A stretch of 64,000 bases of DNA from Hamiltosporidium tvaerminnensis (GCA_022605425.2 JAKIMF020000005.1:964501-1028500), one strand, 5' to 3'; shown: positions 13,101 through 22,025, numbered from the stretch's first letter. Numbers and translations are program-made. Notes: generated by a model not told the origin, from the sequence alone.

Positions 13101-14610
13101 CTTATCTAATGAAAGATTTGAAAATAGGCGAAATAAAAAAGGTGGAGATTTTGGTAAAAATAATGAAAAAATCAATGGTGAGTGTGGTGGTGTAGAAGAT
13201 TTTTTATTTTTAGAAGATAAAAGTAATGTAATTTTGATTGCTGCGTATTTGATATCTTTAAATATAAATATAACTTATAAAATGAGAATGGCACAAAATA
13301 TTTTGGCGCAGATTAAAGTATCAATACGTAATAATAGTGTTATTAGTAGTGTGGATACTTTTATAGGAATTGCTAAACATAATGATTTATCTATTGTTGG
13401 TATGCTTGATAAGTATGACGATGTACGATTAAAAAAATATTTTGGGAAGAAAAATAAAAAACATGAAAAATATTCTTTATTTGTGCCAGTGTTAATGAAT
13501 AAGGGAATTTGTGAGATTGAGTGTTATAAAAATGATTTTAAAATGTTTTTATTGTCTCATTATTGGAATAAACGATACGATTGTAGAAATGAAGAGTTGG
13601 AAGTGAGGGTAACAACGGGGAAGTTGTATTTCTATGCAGTTGGATCGAAATATATAAATATGCCTGTAAAAATTAAGGAATTGGTTAATTTAATTGTGTT
13701 TAATCGGTCAAAATTTGGTTCTAATGAAATTGATGCGAATAAGGAGTATTTGAATGGATTTTTTATTAATGATCATGTATTGTTGGATAGAAATGAGAGA
13801 AATGGGTATGTAGAGAAGAAAGGACTGGTTTTTAGAGGCAAGAGAGTTGAATGTGATTTAAGTTTTAGGATTAATGATGTGAGATATGGAATTATTTTTG
13901 AATTTATTCAGAAATCAAATGAATTTGGTGAAGTCTTGTGTGATGTGGAAAAACGAGTGGATGGATTTAAGGACGATTTTAATATCAACGGAAATGAAAT
14001 ACACAACGAGGATGAATTGAAACCTTTTAATGTAAATATGTTTGAAGAGAGAAACGCAAATGAGAATAATTCTTCAAATTTAACTTTATTGGAAAAGCTT
14101 CAAAATAAAAGTGAATATCGTATTATTACTAAGAAAATTACAAAAAATAGAAATATTTATGGAAGATACGAAATAATAAACAGTATTGGTCCGAATGATA
14201 AAGATATTTTATTTGAAATTGCTCGGGAAGAGATATTATATGATAAAGATAGAAATATAAATAATTTAAGTGAATCTGAGTCATTTTTATTGAGAGAAGA
14301 TGGTCTGGAGTATCTGAGGGGAGATTTTGTTGTGTGTGGCGCATGGAAGTCTTATAGAAATTTACGGTTGGATATTTCGACTATTATTGAGTTGAGTCTT
14401 TCTGATAGTTCAAGTAAAAATTTGAAGATTCCGTTGATTTTGTGTTATAAAAGAATTCTTTCTGGTATGGTAAATGGAAATTTTACTGCGGAAAAGAAAT
14501 GTTCTGTTGTTTATGGATTGGCTTTGAAAAAAATATCTGAAATTATGAACCATAATCAATTCGAAGATTATTTTAATGGTGTATGGGGTCTTTATACAGA
14601 TTATTTCTGA
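4186..14610 (+). CDS. RNAi-type RNA-dependent RNA polymerase with N-terminal degenerate Dicer-like helicase
   Basis: A 3474-residue protein. The polymerase is certain: RPSMRKF (2072-2078) with YLNRQIIIILESLGV after it, NPCLHPGD (2347-2354), catalytic CSGSDLDGDLYFVCWDE (aspartates 2391, 2393, 2395), LGRIANAHLALSD, DFPKTG, PDFME near 2500, and SFPWI near 2746. This is the cellular QDE-1/EGO-1/RDR family, which makes dsRNA for RNA silencing. Residues 41-210 read as a helicase N-lobe that has lost its ATPase residues: YLPDPSDIL where motif I should be, VLDDIK for the DExH box (140-145) and LTTSP for motif III (170-174). Residues 360-400 resemble helicase motif IV. More than a dozen Asn/Ser/Thr-rich inserts account for most of the excess over the usual 1,000-1,500 residues. 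Residues about 2800-3474 form an unrecognised C-terminal extension. The first ATG is used; it follows a C-rich motif. No intron is evident. Confidence 0.92.
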   Translation: MKPSNNNTQKNTSSLEKIINHITSTTTIKNHILESIITSHTKKAIIYLPDPSDILTTIKTISIIPNTGNILVLIDDTHFNERFNQYKIKFPHILAPSEKLLTYLPHKIFPLSYTNILCVQNNSKFHELQENHPKIISTLVLDDIKNIRNFLGLVRKLSNSLLNIQNIICLTTSPFLFIDYFHTKDHLFQCITPILYDKPTSFFYKKLLELSEIIYYKPCKEISSSNNTENNNNKLDNTTNTNNINTDSKLDNNSINTNNINTNINTNINTNINTNINTNINTTTNTTTNTTTNTTTNITNTLQNIINYILTNLNTNYFKRFRILFEFLINNDLLDTEILLSSEESSVLNQKDILFFQKNSYKSQKLIFLFQTLSLFNTQKVVIVVKDSKIKGILNYIIRFYSGRYFDEGICDSNRFDSKDYSRDYRCYSSNKDSNKDCIKDTNTNTNKDSIKDTITNEYTTNQYTTNTNTTTNQYTNIINQYNYNVEISEIDFIDDFSDLIYLILFNYFPISTPHRKYILVPNNFKNYFYKLINSESKIECEIKPSLCIDKEISVLLLQKNSIFDSMDVGGEIGYNEYNSNEYIGYKGYIGDSNKGYNSKEYKVYNSNEYNEYNSNEIVSNPSTNNTSNTNNTNNTTNTYTTNTTNNNTNTTNTNTYTNPSNTYTNNNTTTNTTNTYTTNTYNNTIPFITLQPFNFNISTVKTENNFKKRNNNNHNNKRQQYNNSGDSNSYINNSYINNSYISSNIGNSSNYCNINNIGNYCNIGNSYISNISNTNNKNINTNNKNINNNSNNNTTNNKNINTNNTNNTTNTTNNKININNTNKNINITNNTNKNINTTTPHTPANNYHHPVLDIDANREFKVLLKNKEDFKKIIFILKNKDFIQKITFKNNKGIILMKKGFKYRITNISIMLSKLLSLPIICNTSFKSINNIFLNSTCVSFGLMTYYSIFSNSYMFRGNNYIHFYNRSIVIYICGSVWEGGSGSGVGSVGGSGRDSNNINSNSNSNIDSNNTSSNIDSNIDSNIDSNNNNTNNTNQTNNNNNTTNIIFKVELSYTDIDKYIALDISNNVIDIYILLRVLPRIYISSNSYVGNSYVGSSGNPYTGNTGNPYTGNPYTSNPYTNYTNNNNPNNYTNPNNNPYTNPNNNNNYTNNKYTTLHKKLQLFDTLDWRRVSIKEVPFIKERYDIKIQIDCYNKENKNIINKIIEEKRKIPFNTQESEFIFYTLCYYSSSVYFSKVIDTGRGSIYRNMLDGNMLDGNNGRGSIYRNIDSNILEGNSNSGRGSIYRNSSIDSNRNRNSSIDSNRNSNIDNNIRDNKDNTRDNTRDNIRDIDTNHTNTNYTNHTNTNTNTNTNNTNTNHTNQYNQYNQYNHNTNQYNNNTKKLTCSEIRVILKDISFDNYYYLECLLSRKERFISLQLEEEDIEIFKNINFKELCIFIDSSLRERFVCVKSVIEGYYRGVLVGGSREGGRDRGGREGGSSNYREGGSSISNSNISSNNNPISNNNPISSIRDISNNNPNTNHNNTNNHHTTLLIRSMVITPLSIIFNYPKHSMKNRVLRNFDSDKFIRVSFREENKNILKRNIYRDNSYVYDNYRDILLEGFYLGNRKYFFLAMSSSQLKGHNSWFVSPYMSNGIKGGSDSRGISNSSVSRGISNSSVSNSSVSNSKGMLEGVSNSKGMLEGVSNSKGMLEGVSNSKGMLEGVSNSKGMLEGVSNSKGMLEGVSNSKGMLERVSNKGYTSNSNSSYNLITTRDYNNTLPTINNTNNTLPTNNNTINNTLIGCDYIRAWMGDFSLIKNVGKYCIRLGQSLSTTIETVKIDNDNYREESDIIRNVGVVGRDICVGGSIYSNIDNNNYDSNIDNSKDNNRDSNRDIDSNIDNTNTNNNHTTNTPTTTNNTLYCFTDGCGKISYSLSVKVSKILGLNYIPSAFQIRFKGYKGVVVLDKELDKIENKYIKESITEIMYGSGSGSGSSSGKVDSNITDNILDSSKEDTNIIDNLIDSNILDNNILDNNILDTNLIDNNTNNILDTNLIDNNTNNILDNILDNNNQNTNTMIDPLAFLGLHSKVDLVLRPSMRKFESDYSFLEIINYSQCIGCYLNRQIIIILESLGVEKRVFMEILDESLKVIFRNVFREPFLILEKKCNFFGVFKEFKREFGENKMGFNGIDEMDGIDGIDGIDENNNYNKYNEFRNEGRKDSKKVCRTDSKKVCRTDSKNEFKNEIFFRKLLFPIVGSVFGDLYRKSRLYLDKGRVLIGVVDCSGVLEENEIFVMTSRECSGDIYNIVRNDRFDRFDRFDRFDKGCDNNRSDTSNNQNTNTTNQSTNTTNNQNTGDDDFFVVSSTCIVTKNPCLHPGDIRVVKAVDRKELYHLKNCLVFSSKGRRPVFNMCSGSDLDGDLYFVCWDERLIIKKMYEPDLYKNENVLIKEVVSSTDIVNFYIKYMRENQLGRIANAHLALSDMSSKGVLDERCLKLSCIFNQGVDFPKTGYVAKLPINLVPEAFPDFMEVNGSSYCSRKVLGVMYRRCGVLRLDQDINLGSSVNTSQYNRVGDGMDEEDGMDCEDRVDGLDGGNNSKSSSAYNSNSKSSSAYNSNNRSNSSFNFTPNNTSDLIYCDCNSCLTDITDSAFDYTRILIVGLNMKRKVVVYPVGIERYMEQAMVDFNNYKFEIYKLMRQFNLKRESELFVMSERDEKTGYEEQRVQRNVIVGCVRELFLRYKKIFYKDLRKEEIQYKILSWYKICDNCKEDVHSFPWILSNLLMNVLNKYLVMREYSFSRVKILKDGKEIFLSNKYWLKRLELFDVRYSRFCLNERVVFVESGYKLRDVFGSKMTNLYYVREDKNYDRNGGNNRGGDKFGEEIFLDAEKEKDEFMEGINNNFSIFVSGYIERNENMRRVLSLCDSGYLELFHIFFALKIFSFDKFGLIFDFFEYLIANNIFKIEDISDFLVDMSSFSYKKAEESVFLSKHEMFIKWYIKNLSNERFENRRNKKGGDFGKNNEKINGECGGVEDFLFLEDKSNVILIAAYLISLNINITYKMRMAQNILAQIKVSIRNNSVISSVDTFIGIAKHNDLSIVGMLDKYDDVRLKKYFGKKNKKHEKYSLFVPVLMNKGICEIECYKNDFKMFLLSHYWNKRYDCRNEELEVRVTTGKLYFYAVGSKYINMPVKIKELVNLIVFNRSKFGSNEIDANKEYLNGFFINDHVLLDRNERNGYVEKKGLVFRGKRVECDLSFRINDVRYGIIFEFIQKSNEFGEVLCDVEKRVDGFKDDFNINGNEIHNEDELKPFNVNMFEERNANENNSSNLTLLEKLQNKSEYRIITKKITKNRNIYGRYEIINSIGPNDKDILFEIAREEILYDKDRNINNLSESESFLLREDGLEYLRGDFVVCGAWKSYRNLRLDISTIIELSLSDSSSKNLKIPLILCYKRILSGMVNGNFTAEKKCSVVYGLALKKISEIMNHNQFEDYFNGVWGLYTDYF
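4940..5090 (+). repeat. In-gene (Asn-Thr-Asn-Ile / Thr-Thr-Asn)n microrepeat
   Basis: Tandem 'aatataaatact' and 'acaaccaat' words encode NINT and TTNT runs between the helicase-like N-lobe and C-lobe. Reading frame is kept throughout. The tract contains C but almost no G on the coding strand. Confidence 0.8.
7905..8330 (+). repeat. In-gene G-type then C-type repeat block (RGSIYRN, DSNRN, TNTN, NQYNQY)
   Basis: A 'gggaggggtagtatatatag' word recurs near 7909, 7966 and 8026 and encodes GRGSIYRN. It is followed by 'agtaatagg' words (SNRNS), then 'gataatacaaga' (DNTR), then 'actaatactaac' and 'caatacaac' words (TNTN, NQYNQY). The first half lacks C and the second half lacks G. Confidence 0.8.
9172..9390 (+). 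repeat. Seven near-perfect 30-bp repeats encoding VSNSKGMLEG
   Basis: The unit 'agtaagggtatgttagaggg' plus 'tgttagtaat' is repeated seven times from 9181, with a partial unit before it. The first six units are identical; the seventh has one change (gag-ggt to gag-cgt, Gly to Arg). The near-identity means recent expansion or active homogenisation inside the RdRP coding sequence. Copy number is likely to vary between isolates. Confidence 0.95.
10070..10340 (+). repeat. In-gene GSGS and NNILDxNLID repeats
   Basis: 'ggtagt' repeats encode a Gly-Ser run, followed by 'gataataatatattagat' words encoding NILDNNILD and two direct copies of a TNLIDNNTNNILD block. They lie just before the conserved RPSMRKF segment of the polymerase. 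Confidence 0.75.
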
Positions 14611-14685
14611 TAAATTCGGTTATTTTTTTTAATTGTTTTTAATGTCGATTTCATTTTTTTGGATTGACTTTTAGTGTGTTTTTTT

Positions 14686-15090
14686 TATATTTAAGATTTT
14701 AAGTTCTCGATATTTTCCTTGTTTTATTTAGGCTCTCTTTATATTTTGAATTTTAAGTCCTAAGACTTTTTTCATATTTAGGATTTTAAGTTCTCGATAT
14801 TTTCATTGTTTTTATTGTAGGCTCTCTTTATATTTTGAATTTTAAGTCCTAAGACTTTTTTCATATTTAGGATTTTAAGTTCTCGATATTTTCCTTGTTT
14901 TATTGTAGGCTCTCTTTATATTTTGAATTTTAAGTCCTAAGACTTTTTTCATATTTAGGATTTTAAGTTCTGGATATTTTCATTGTTTTTATTGTAGGCT
15001 CTCTTTATATTTTGAATTTTAAGTCCTAAGACTTTTTTCATATTTCGGATGTAAAGTTCCCTGATATTTTTATCATAAGCTTTCTTTATA
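14686..15090 (+). repeat. 88-bp tandem repeat directly downstream of the RdRP stop
   Basis: About 4.5 units of 87-89 bp. The word 'ttttaagttctcgatatttt' recurs with the phase points 14701, 14788, 14877 and 14965, and a degraded unit follows near 15054. Each unit also holds 'ggctctctttatattttgaa' and 'ttaagtcctaagactttttt'. The array starts 75 bases after the stop codon, so at least part of it may be 3' UTR. Confidence 0.9.
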
Positions 15091-17229
15091 TATTTGACTT
15101 TAGTTTTCGTATTTATTAGCTATTTGTTCCACCAATTGAACTTTAGAGTGTTTTTTTTATATTTTAGCTTTTAAGTTTTCGGTTTATTTATTGTTTTTAG
15201 TGTCAGTTTCTTTACAAAAATTGACTTTTAGAGTGCTTTTCAGGACGAAAGATAAGACCATGTGTTTTTTTATAATTCCGAGGTTTTGAAGGAATTTTTT
15301 TTTATTATTTCGAATTTTATAATTCTTTGTTTTTGATATTGCTATTTCACTAAAAAGGTTCGTGTTTATAAATATCTAGGAATGACAAAAGATATCAGAG
15401 TGTAATCCGAAATGTATTTTATTCTAAAGAAAATATTGACAAAAGGGTTGAAACCCTTTAATAATATTAAAATATTTTTTTTTGTTCCATGTTTTAACAT
15501 TCATATCGTATATTAACTATTATATGGAAATGCTTCGCTTTTAAACGATTGAATTCTATATGCCAGTAATTAAATGCATATAGTGTAGTTAAATAACAAA
15601 GCATGTCTACGCCCGGGATATTCAAATGGTTGTATATACCTAAGATAGAACTTTATAGTATCTATTCATTATTAAGTCTGAAATTTAGCATACGATTTTG
15701 ATCTTCTGATTTGAGTAATCAAATATGAACCAGAGAATTTGTAAAAAAATGTATTCTATGATAATCTAATCAACTCGGCTACTTAAAGACTTCTTCTGAT
15801 TTATAATTAAAATCGAATTATATTTCATAAAAAGCAAAGTTTTAAACTTTTCTAACTTGTTGGTTTATATCAAATAGAAGCTTTAAAATAACATTTAAAG
15901 TCGAATGATAACTAAGAGAGAAGAATCGGCTCTTCATTGTGGTTAAATAAGGCAACTCAGCTAAGTAATGAAAAAGTGTCCGATTATTTTATATATAAAT
16001 AACATTTTAAACGCAAAAAAAATTTTAACTACTTTTAATTTTGAAAATTCTGTGAAATATTACACTATTTAGGTAGGACATGCCTTAACGAGAATATATT
16101 AGATAGTAAAGAATACACTATCTCATGCAAATGCTTCTTCTAAAACAGTATAAATTTAAGTATTTAAAAATTATCGGGTGTGATTCTGTACCAGAAATTC
16201 TTACAAACTTATTTTGAACACAATAAAAATATTTGAAAAAAACCCGAAGTATAACTTAAAGTTTCTAAAAGAGGTACAGATAATTCGGAATGTTCCAAAA
16301 AGCTTTCTCATTAAAATATTAAATTGCTTACAAAATATATTTCAAATCTTCTATTTTAAAATATCTACGAGGTGCGGAAGTATCAAAATGAGCTTCTTAG
16401 CTTTTGTAATGTATTTAAAATTCTTATTTGATATTCTTGCAAAGTCTTATGGCAAAAGGATATAAAAATTATATTATGAAGCACTTATATCAGTTAAAAT
16501 AATAGTATATTTATGTTCTATGAATCCCAAAAATATACTGTATTCAATTTATTGGGGCTCGAAAAAACCTGGCGGCAAATCAAATGCCGATAAAGAGCAA
16601 ATAAAAGAGCCACAAAAAGGTAGTATTTTAACAGAAATACACAATTAATCAATAATGAACACAAACTTAAGCTATGTATTTATAAATAAGAAAGTATTAA
16701 CAAAATATGAAATAATTCTGTATTAAAGGGATTTATTAAAATAAACACATAATCAAAGCAATCAAAATGAGAAATATGGAAAGAATTCAAATATTAAAAG
16801 CGGATAAATTCAAATTATAAAATGTAAGCCTAGCAGGCAATACATCAAACAAAATGATTTCAAGCTAGCTAACCTTCGGTTTTAAACCTTAGAAAAATAT
16901 ATTAAACACAATAGATATAAAATTTAATTTGACAATATCTGAACTAACATTGTCAAGAAACTTTCGTATATAGTAATTCATTCTCATAATTGTTTAACGA
17001 GACATAGTTTTTAATTTGTAAAATATCTAAATTTTTAAATTATTCTTAAGTAAAATTTTGCAAGGAAATCTAAAAATTTATGAATCATGAAGAAAAATTT
17101 TATTTTATTGTTATCATCATTTAGTAAATATATAATTTTATAATTAAAAAATGATCATATAACATGTGACTTGATTGTAAAGTGGTTTATAGCATTATTT
17201 TTCATATTTTGAATATTTGTTATTGTAGT
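15091..17229. other. Intergenic DNA, no gene seen
   Basis: Only chance-length reading frames occur, for example one from a TTG near 16214. No tRNA, repeat copy or other structure was recognised. Confidence 0.55.
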
Positions 17230-17445
17230 ATTTACTTATTCAGTTCTTTTTTTGCCTCTATTTTTCGAAGACAAATAATTTTTTTCCATGTGTTTCTTTT
17301 AATCTGCTGTGATTTGAGATTATCGGGAATTAGCTTATACATCTAGTGTGGTTTATATCCCACATAAAAGGCAATAAAAATTTTCTAACCAATTCTACAT
17401 AATAATGTCAGTCTGATGGATTTTATTGTAGTTATCTTCTCTCCA
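17230..17445 (+). repeat. Dispersed repeat family C, copy C1
   Basis: Matches 57266-57490 in order: 'tttacttattcagttctttt' with 'gttacttattccattcctct', 'gtttcttttaatctgctgtg' with 'gtttctttaaatctgttatg', and 'tttatatcccacataaaagg' with 'tttatatcccactaaaatgt'. Similarity falls off on both sides. No coding potential is seen. The two copies are old and their ends are approximate. Confidence 0.55.
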
Positions 17446-17788
17446 TTTTCATTGAAATTTTATAAGAATAAATATATATGTGTAATATATTCATTGATTT
17501 CTCAATATACATAACCAATTAAAATAAGTTTTCAAAAAAATCACAGATTTATTCAATAGAATGTTGTGAATCATAATATCAAAAGTCGTGCGCTTTGAAT
17601 AAACCAAAGAAACCCAAACAAAACCTATTTTGATAGAAAGATGAAAATTTCAAGATTTGAAGACAAATAAAAGAAGGAAATATAAAATATAAATTAATTA
17701 TTTATTGTTTATTGTTTACTCTTCACTATGTTTCGAATTGGTTTTCGTCAAAATTGATTTCAGAAACATAATATATAGAGGCATATTT

Positions 17789-20167
17789 CTATAAAAAAAT
17801 ATAATTTTCGCTAGAATTAATTTCGCCGAAGTATTCTATTAACTTAAATTTGGTCCTTTCTGTATAAATTTTTCTGGAAAAGAAGTAATTGTTGAAATAA
17901 GAATTCATCGAGAAATCGAAATTATGTCCATGACCTTCGAAAAACGATATTTTTAAATTTCTGAGGTGTTTAAAACTTTGTAAATACAGAAAATCATTTA
18001 AAGTTAATTCTACATATGAAAGATCTAAGTATTTCAAAGAACTCAAAAAATTACAATTTCTACCTAATTCACATAAACTGGTGTTTAAAAACTCACATCG
18101 CGAAATATTTAATTGGATTAGAACCTCGAGGTATTTAATTCGATTTAAATCATCAGCCGATAAAATACCCCAGATGTAAGAGAGTTTTTTCAGAGTTAAA
18201 TTACAATTTGAGTTTAATTTATTAAGCGAACACAAATGTAATTGAAGACCAGAAAGAGTTAATTTTTCTAAATAATTCAATTTCTCTAAAATATCGAAAT
18301 CTCTAAAAGAATTAAGAATAGAACCTTTTAAATTCAAACATCGTATGTTTGTTGCCATAACATGATGAGTTTTAAAATTTTTAATTGCTTCCAAGTCACA
18401 AAACTTTAGAGACAAAAATTCTAAGTTCTTTAATCGAAATATTTGAACCAAACTATAGGCGCTTATATTGATACTTCTCAAACCTAGATGAGTTAAATGA
18501 TTTGGGTTCGATAATACTTCCAGTTTTAAGATTTTTTTCTTGTAATTATAATTATTTATGTGTAAAAATTGTATTCTTTTATTTTGAAACACAGAATTTA
18601 AGAATTTATTGCTAAAATATTCATGTTCAATTATTAAGGTACTCAATTGTTTCATATTTTCTATAACTTTATGAAATTTTCGATTCATTTTTTTATCTGG
18701 TTGATAATTGGATAACTTTAAAGTTTGTAAAGCTGGAAAATTTCGTAAAATTTTGCAAAGTTCTTTGTTTATTCTATAATTAAAAAACCGTATTTCTAAA
18801 TACTGAACACCTAAAGTATTCTCTAGGCTATCGAATCCTCTGATAAAATTTTCCTCTACAGATTCCGAGTTAAATGAAAGTATAATTTTTTCTATATTAA
18901 GTCTATCAATAAATTCGATCCATGTAAACATTGTTTCAACATTTTTAAGTTCAATATATTTCAATGTCTTGTTTTTATTCATGTAAACATCAAAAAAATG
19001 AATATCAATCTTCAATACAACATTATTTAATATGATTCCTTTTAGTTTTTGACTTTTTAGAAAAATTAGAAAATAATTATTCTCCACACTTAAATTACAC
19101 AAACCAAAATATTCTAACTTGAGATCGATCGCTTTATTTAATTCATATAAAATTCTTTCTGACGAGTATAAAAGATTGGAAATTATTATCGATTTAAAAG
19201 AGACAGTTGAACGCTTAAAAATACGAAAATCTGCTTTATGTTTTTCTGATTCTTCAAAATTATTTATTATCAATGATTTTATATCGATTTCATTTAGCAA
19301 GATATGAAAATAGTTTGAAATACTGACATTTTTGAAAACTCTTTCCAATTTGTAAAATACTCTATAATCATTTATCAAAAGATTTTTATATGGTATATGT
19401 TCATTAAAAAAATCAGTTTCATAATCATCTTTACTATTGTTAAGCAATATTAAATTATCTTCGTAAAAAACATGATAAATCATAAAATTGTTAAGAAGAG
19501 CTGAAATAAGATTTTTCTTATTGAAAAACTCAAGATTTTTAAAAATATCAGGTTTAAATAGATTTTCTAAAACCAAGTACTTATTATTTGAGTCAATTCC
19601 ATATTGCTGAGCATACATTCTTAAAATTAGGATTTCTAGAAATTTTAGTACATTTTCTTGTCTAACTACTTTAAGATATTTAAAAGTTAAAAACAGAGTT
19701 ATTACTAGATTAAAGTCTATTTTTTCTGGTAGTGAAGAAATATCCTCAGTAAGTTTTAAATCGTAAATTATGTCAAAATTACATTCGATCTTTCCATTAT
19801 TATCTTCCATTGTATTTGCAACTAAAATTTTATCAAAAACTTCATATTTAATAAAATTTTCCTTTTTATATGTATAAACACGATTTAACTCATTTTTTTG
19901 CGGTTTATTTGATTTAATAGAAACCTTCAAGTAATAATCACATTCGAATTCGTTATTAACAGCTGTATTAGTTTCAATTTCATGATAAAATAATATTTCA
20001 GAATTTTTATTTTTTTCAAACCAGTAAACAAATTTATGTGCGGTAACAAAATTTATCTGAAAAAAAATCCAGAGTATTAAATTTGTAACATAGAATTTTT
20101 CATAAAACATTCTTTTTGTTTTAAAATAAGCATATAAATTCATGGACGTATTCTTATCTTCCGACAT
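17789..20167 (-). CDS. Putative secreted or anchored leucine-rich-repeat protein (paralogue of the 53234-55606 gene)
   Basis: A 792-residue protein. A hydrophobic stretch at residues about 26-43 (FYVTNLILWIFFQINFVTA) is a signal peptide or anchor. If translation begins at Met20 (20110) the signal would be nearer the N-terminus, as in the paralogue; both starts are possible. The following HKFVYWFEKNKNSEI segment is shared with the paralogue. From about residue 330 to the end there are irregular LRRs, for example LQTLKLSNYQ, LEFLSLKFCDLEAI, IRCLNLKGS, LEKLTLSGLQL, LKYLDLSYVEL and LRNLKISFF. No C-terminal membrane segment or catalytic motif is evident. LRR families of this size are common in microsporidia and are presumed to meet the host surface or cytoplasm; the function here is unknown. 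Confidence 0.85.
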   Translation of the reverse strand: MSEDKNTSMNLYAYFKTKRMFYEKFYVTNLILWIFFQINFVTAHKFVYWFEKNKNSEILFYHEIETNTAVNNEFECDYYLKVSIKSNKPQKNELNRVYTYKKENFIKYEVFDKILVANTMEDNNGKIECNFDIIYDLKLTEDISSLPEKIDFNLVITLFLTFKYLKVVRQENVLKFLEILILRMYAQQYGIDSNNKYLVLENLFKPDIFKNLEFFNKKNLISALLNNFMIYHVFYEDNLILLNNSKDDYETDFFNEHIPYKNLLINDYRVFYKLERVFKNVSISNYFHILLNEIDIKSLIINNFEESEKHKADFRIFKRSTVSFKSIIISNLLYSSERILYELNKAIDLKLEYFGLCNLSVENNYFLIFLKSQKLKGIILNNVVLKIDIHFFDVYMNKNKTLKYIELKNVETMFTWIEFIDRLNIEKIILSFNSESVEENFIRGFDSLENTLGVQYLEIRFFNYRINKELCKILRNFPALQTLKLSNYQPDKKMNRKFHKVIENMKQLSTLIIEHEYFSNKFLNSVFQNKRIQFLHINNYNYKKKILKLEVLSNPNHLTHLGLRSINISAYSLVQIFRLKNLEFLSLKFCDLEAIKNFKTHHVMATNIRCLNLKGSILNSFRDFDILEKLNYLEKLTLSGLQLHLCSLNKLNSNCNLTLKKLSYIWGILSADDLNRIKYLEVLIQLNISRCEFLNTSLCELGRNCNFLSSLKYLDLSYVELTLNDFLYLQSFKHLRNLKISFFEGHGHNFDFSMNSYFNNYFFSRKIYTERTKFKLIEYFGEINSSENYIFL

Positions 20168-21754
20168 ATCAACTATTTTTGCCTTGTTTTATCAGTGATA
20201 AAACAATTTTTTTTTGATATCTATACTAATGAGGTAAATTAAAAATTTGGAAATCGAAATAAATTGTGATTGAAAAATAAACAACAAAAAATGTTTTATC
20301 TATTACAGAAGTTTATAAAAACTTTTTATATAGATAAATAATCATCAAAGTTTGTTCCTTGTGTTTAGTCTATAATTATTATCACACAAAATAAATGCTT
20401 GGCAAATCTACATTTTTCGTTTTCCATTAAAAACTCTTTAATAATGAAAAATTAATATTAGATTTAAGGCACTAACCACCCAATATACATTGTATATATT
20501 TATTAAGCGAGATTTTATTTAAAATTTCATACAATTATATTGGCTTTTATCAATGTAAGTCGTAAAATTTTACAACTTGTTATAGGAAATTTTAAAATTA
20601 TCTCCAAAAACATGGTTTTAAATGTAAAAATAAAGCTATTCGATTTAAACATAATTTATTTACTAAAAAGCTATAAACAATTAAAAAACGAATAATTTAT
20701 AAAAAAAACAATTTCACATTTTCTAAATAATACATACTTTTAGAATCAAAAAAGTATTATAACTATTATCTGAATATTTAATTATAGAGATTTACAAAAA
20801 AAACATTACATAAAAGAAAATTAGATGAAATTAATACCTTAATGTCCATTAATTCATTGTATATACATATATCAATTAGCTAAATAAGTATTTATAATAG
20901 ATAATAATTACTGCGTGAAAATGCTATTAAAAATATTCTGGTAAAATAAACAGAAATAATATGTATTGATCTTATTTTGAGCCAAACTTATCTGTTAGTA
21001 CAAAATATAATACACACACATAAAATAAATTGATTTTATAATAAATTTTAATATATAGTTTATTCGAATTAAAGAAAGTAATTTACATAGAACAAAATAC
21101 AATTCCAATGTATATTCACAATATTGAGATTTGTTAAAATTCGGTATGTCTTCTACTTACACAAAAACTTCCTTAATGAATTTCTTATGTAAAATATATA
21201 ATGAATCAAAAATAATTTTATATGTAAATTTAATGATTTTTAAATCGTATTTAAAGAATATTTTATTAAATTGTAATGTAATATTATGTGTTTTAAATTC
21301 CTTTCAACATATTATTGTTTTGTTTCTTCTTTATTTTTTATTTGCTCTTCTATATTTTGAAAAAAGCTAAAAACCTGTAAAATTTTATTATCAAATAAGA
21401 ATTTATAATTTTTATGTTTTTTTGGCTTAAGACTAGTTATTGTTACGTATGTTTCAATAAAATATATTTAAGGATTTCTGTCTTTCTTTTATGAAATAAA
21501 TTAGATTTTTTTTCTAAGTATCTTAATAATATAGTATTTCTTACTTAATTAAATCAAATAAATATTTTATACAGACCCTATTATATCTCTAGTCATAATA
21601 TAATTAGATGTTCTTTAGAATACATCTTTAAATATTTTGTCTCAATACCATCCCAGGTCATCATATAAGGAATTATCTCAAAACTACATTTTAAAAAAGA
21701 CAAAATTTTATAATAAAATGTATTTCTTACTGGTAAATACAAGTTATACAAATA
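20168..21754. other. AT-rich intergenic DNA between the LRR gene and the transposon
   Basis: No convincing gene. A short open frame near 21131-21370 has no ATG at its start and is within chance length for about 78% A+T. A fragment of repeat family B is listed separately. Confidence 0.55.
21628..21693 (+). repeat. Fragment of dispersed repeat family B (copy B4)
   Basis: 'tctcaataccatcccaggtc' followed by 'atataaggaattatctcaaa' closely matches 30300-30345 ('cacaataccgtcccaggtta', 'cacataaggaattatctcga'). Only this segment is recognisable. Confidence 0.6.
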
Positions 21755-21756
21755 TA

Positions 21757-21996
21757 GGGTTTTTCGATCAATATAATAATCCTTGCAATCAATATAATAA
21801 TTTTTCGATCAATATAATAATCCTTGCAATCAATATAATAATTTTTCGATCAATATAATAATTTTTCGATCAATATAATAATCCTTGCAATCAATATAAT
21901 AATCCTTGCAATCAATATAATAATTATTTTTAAAAAATAGAAATTTAAAAAAAAATTAAAAAAATAGAAATTTATCAAATAAAAATTTAAAAAATA
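21757..21996. repeat. Left inverted arm of the transposon, eight tandem units plus A/T-rich inner segment
   Basis: Reading inward, a 20-bp unit A (tttttcgatcaatataataa) and a 21-bp unit B (starts tccttgcaatcaatataata) occur in the order A-B-A-B-A-A-B-B. An inner segment rich in 'tagaaatttaaaaa' words follows. These are probably serial transposase-binding sites, like the direct repeats within IR/DR-type Tc1 elements. Confidence 0.9.
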
Positions 21997-22025
21997 AAAT
22001 TATAAATAGTACTTGAGATTTATTA

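Noticed and set aside
14290-14345. RNase III-like signature (LEYLRGDFV resembling LEFLGD-V) near the end of the RdRP protein
   Set aside because: No second RNase III motif and no conserved acidic partners around it; a short chance match. A Dicer-RdRP fusion with nuclease domains is not supported.
16214-16465. Open frame of 83 codons
   Set aside because: Starts at TTG; length and composition are expected by chance in DNA of about 78% A+T.
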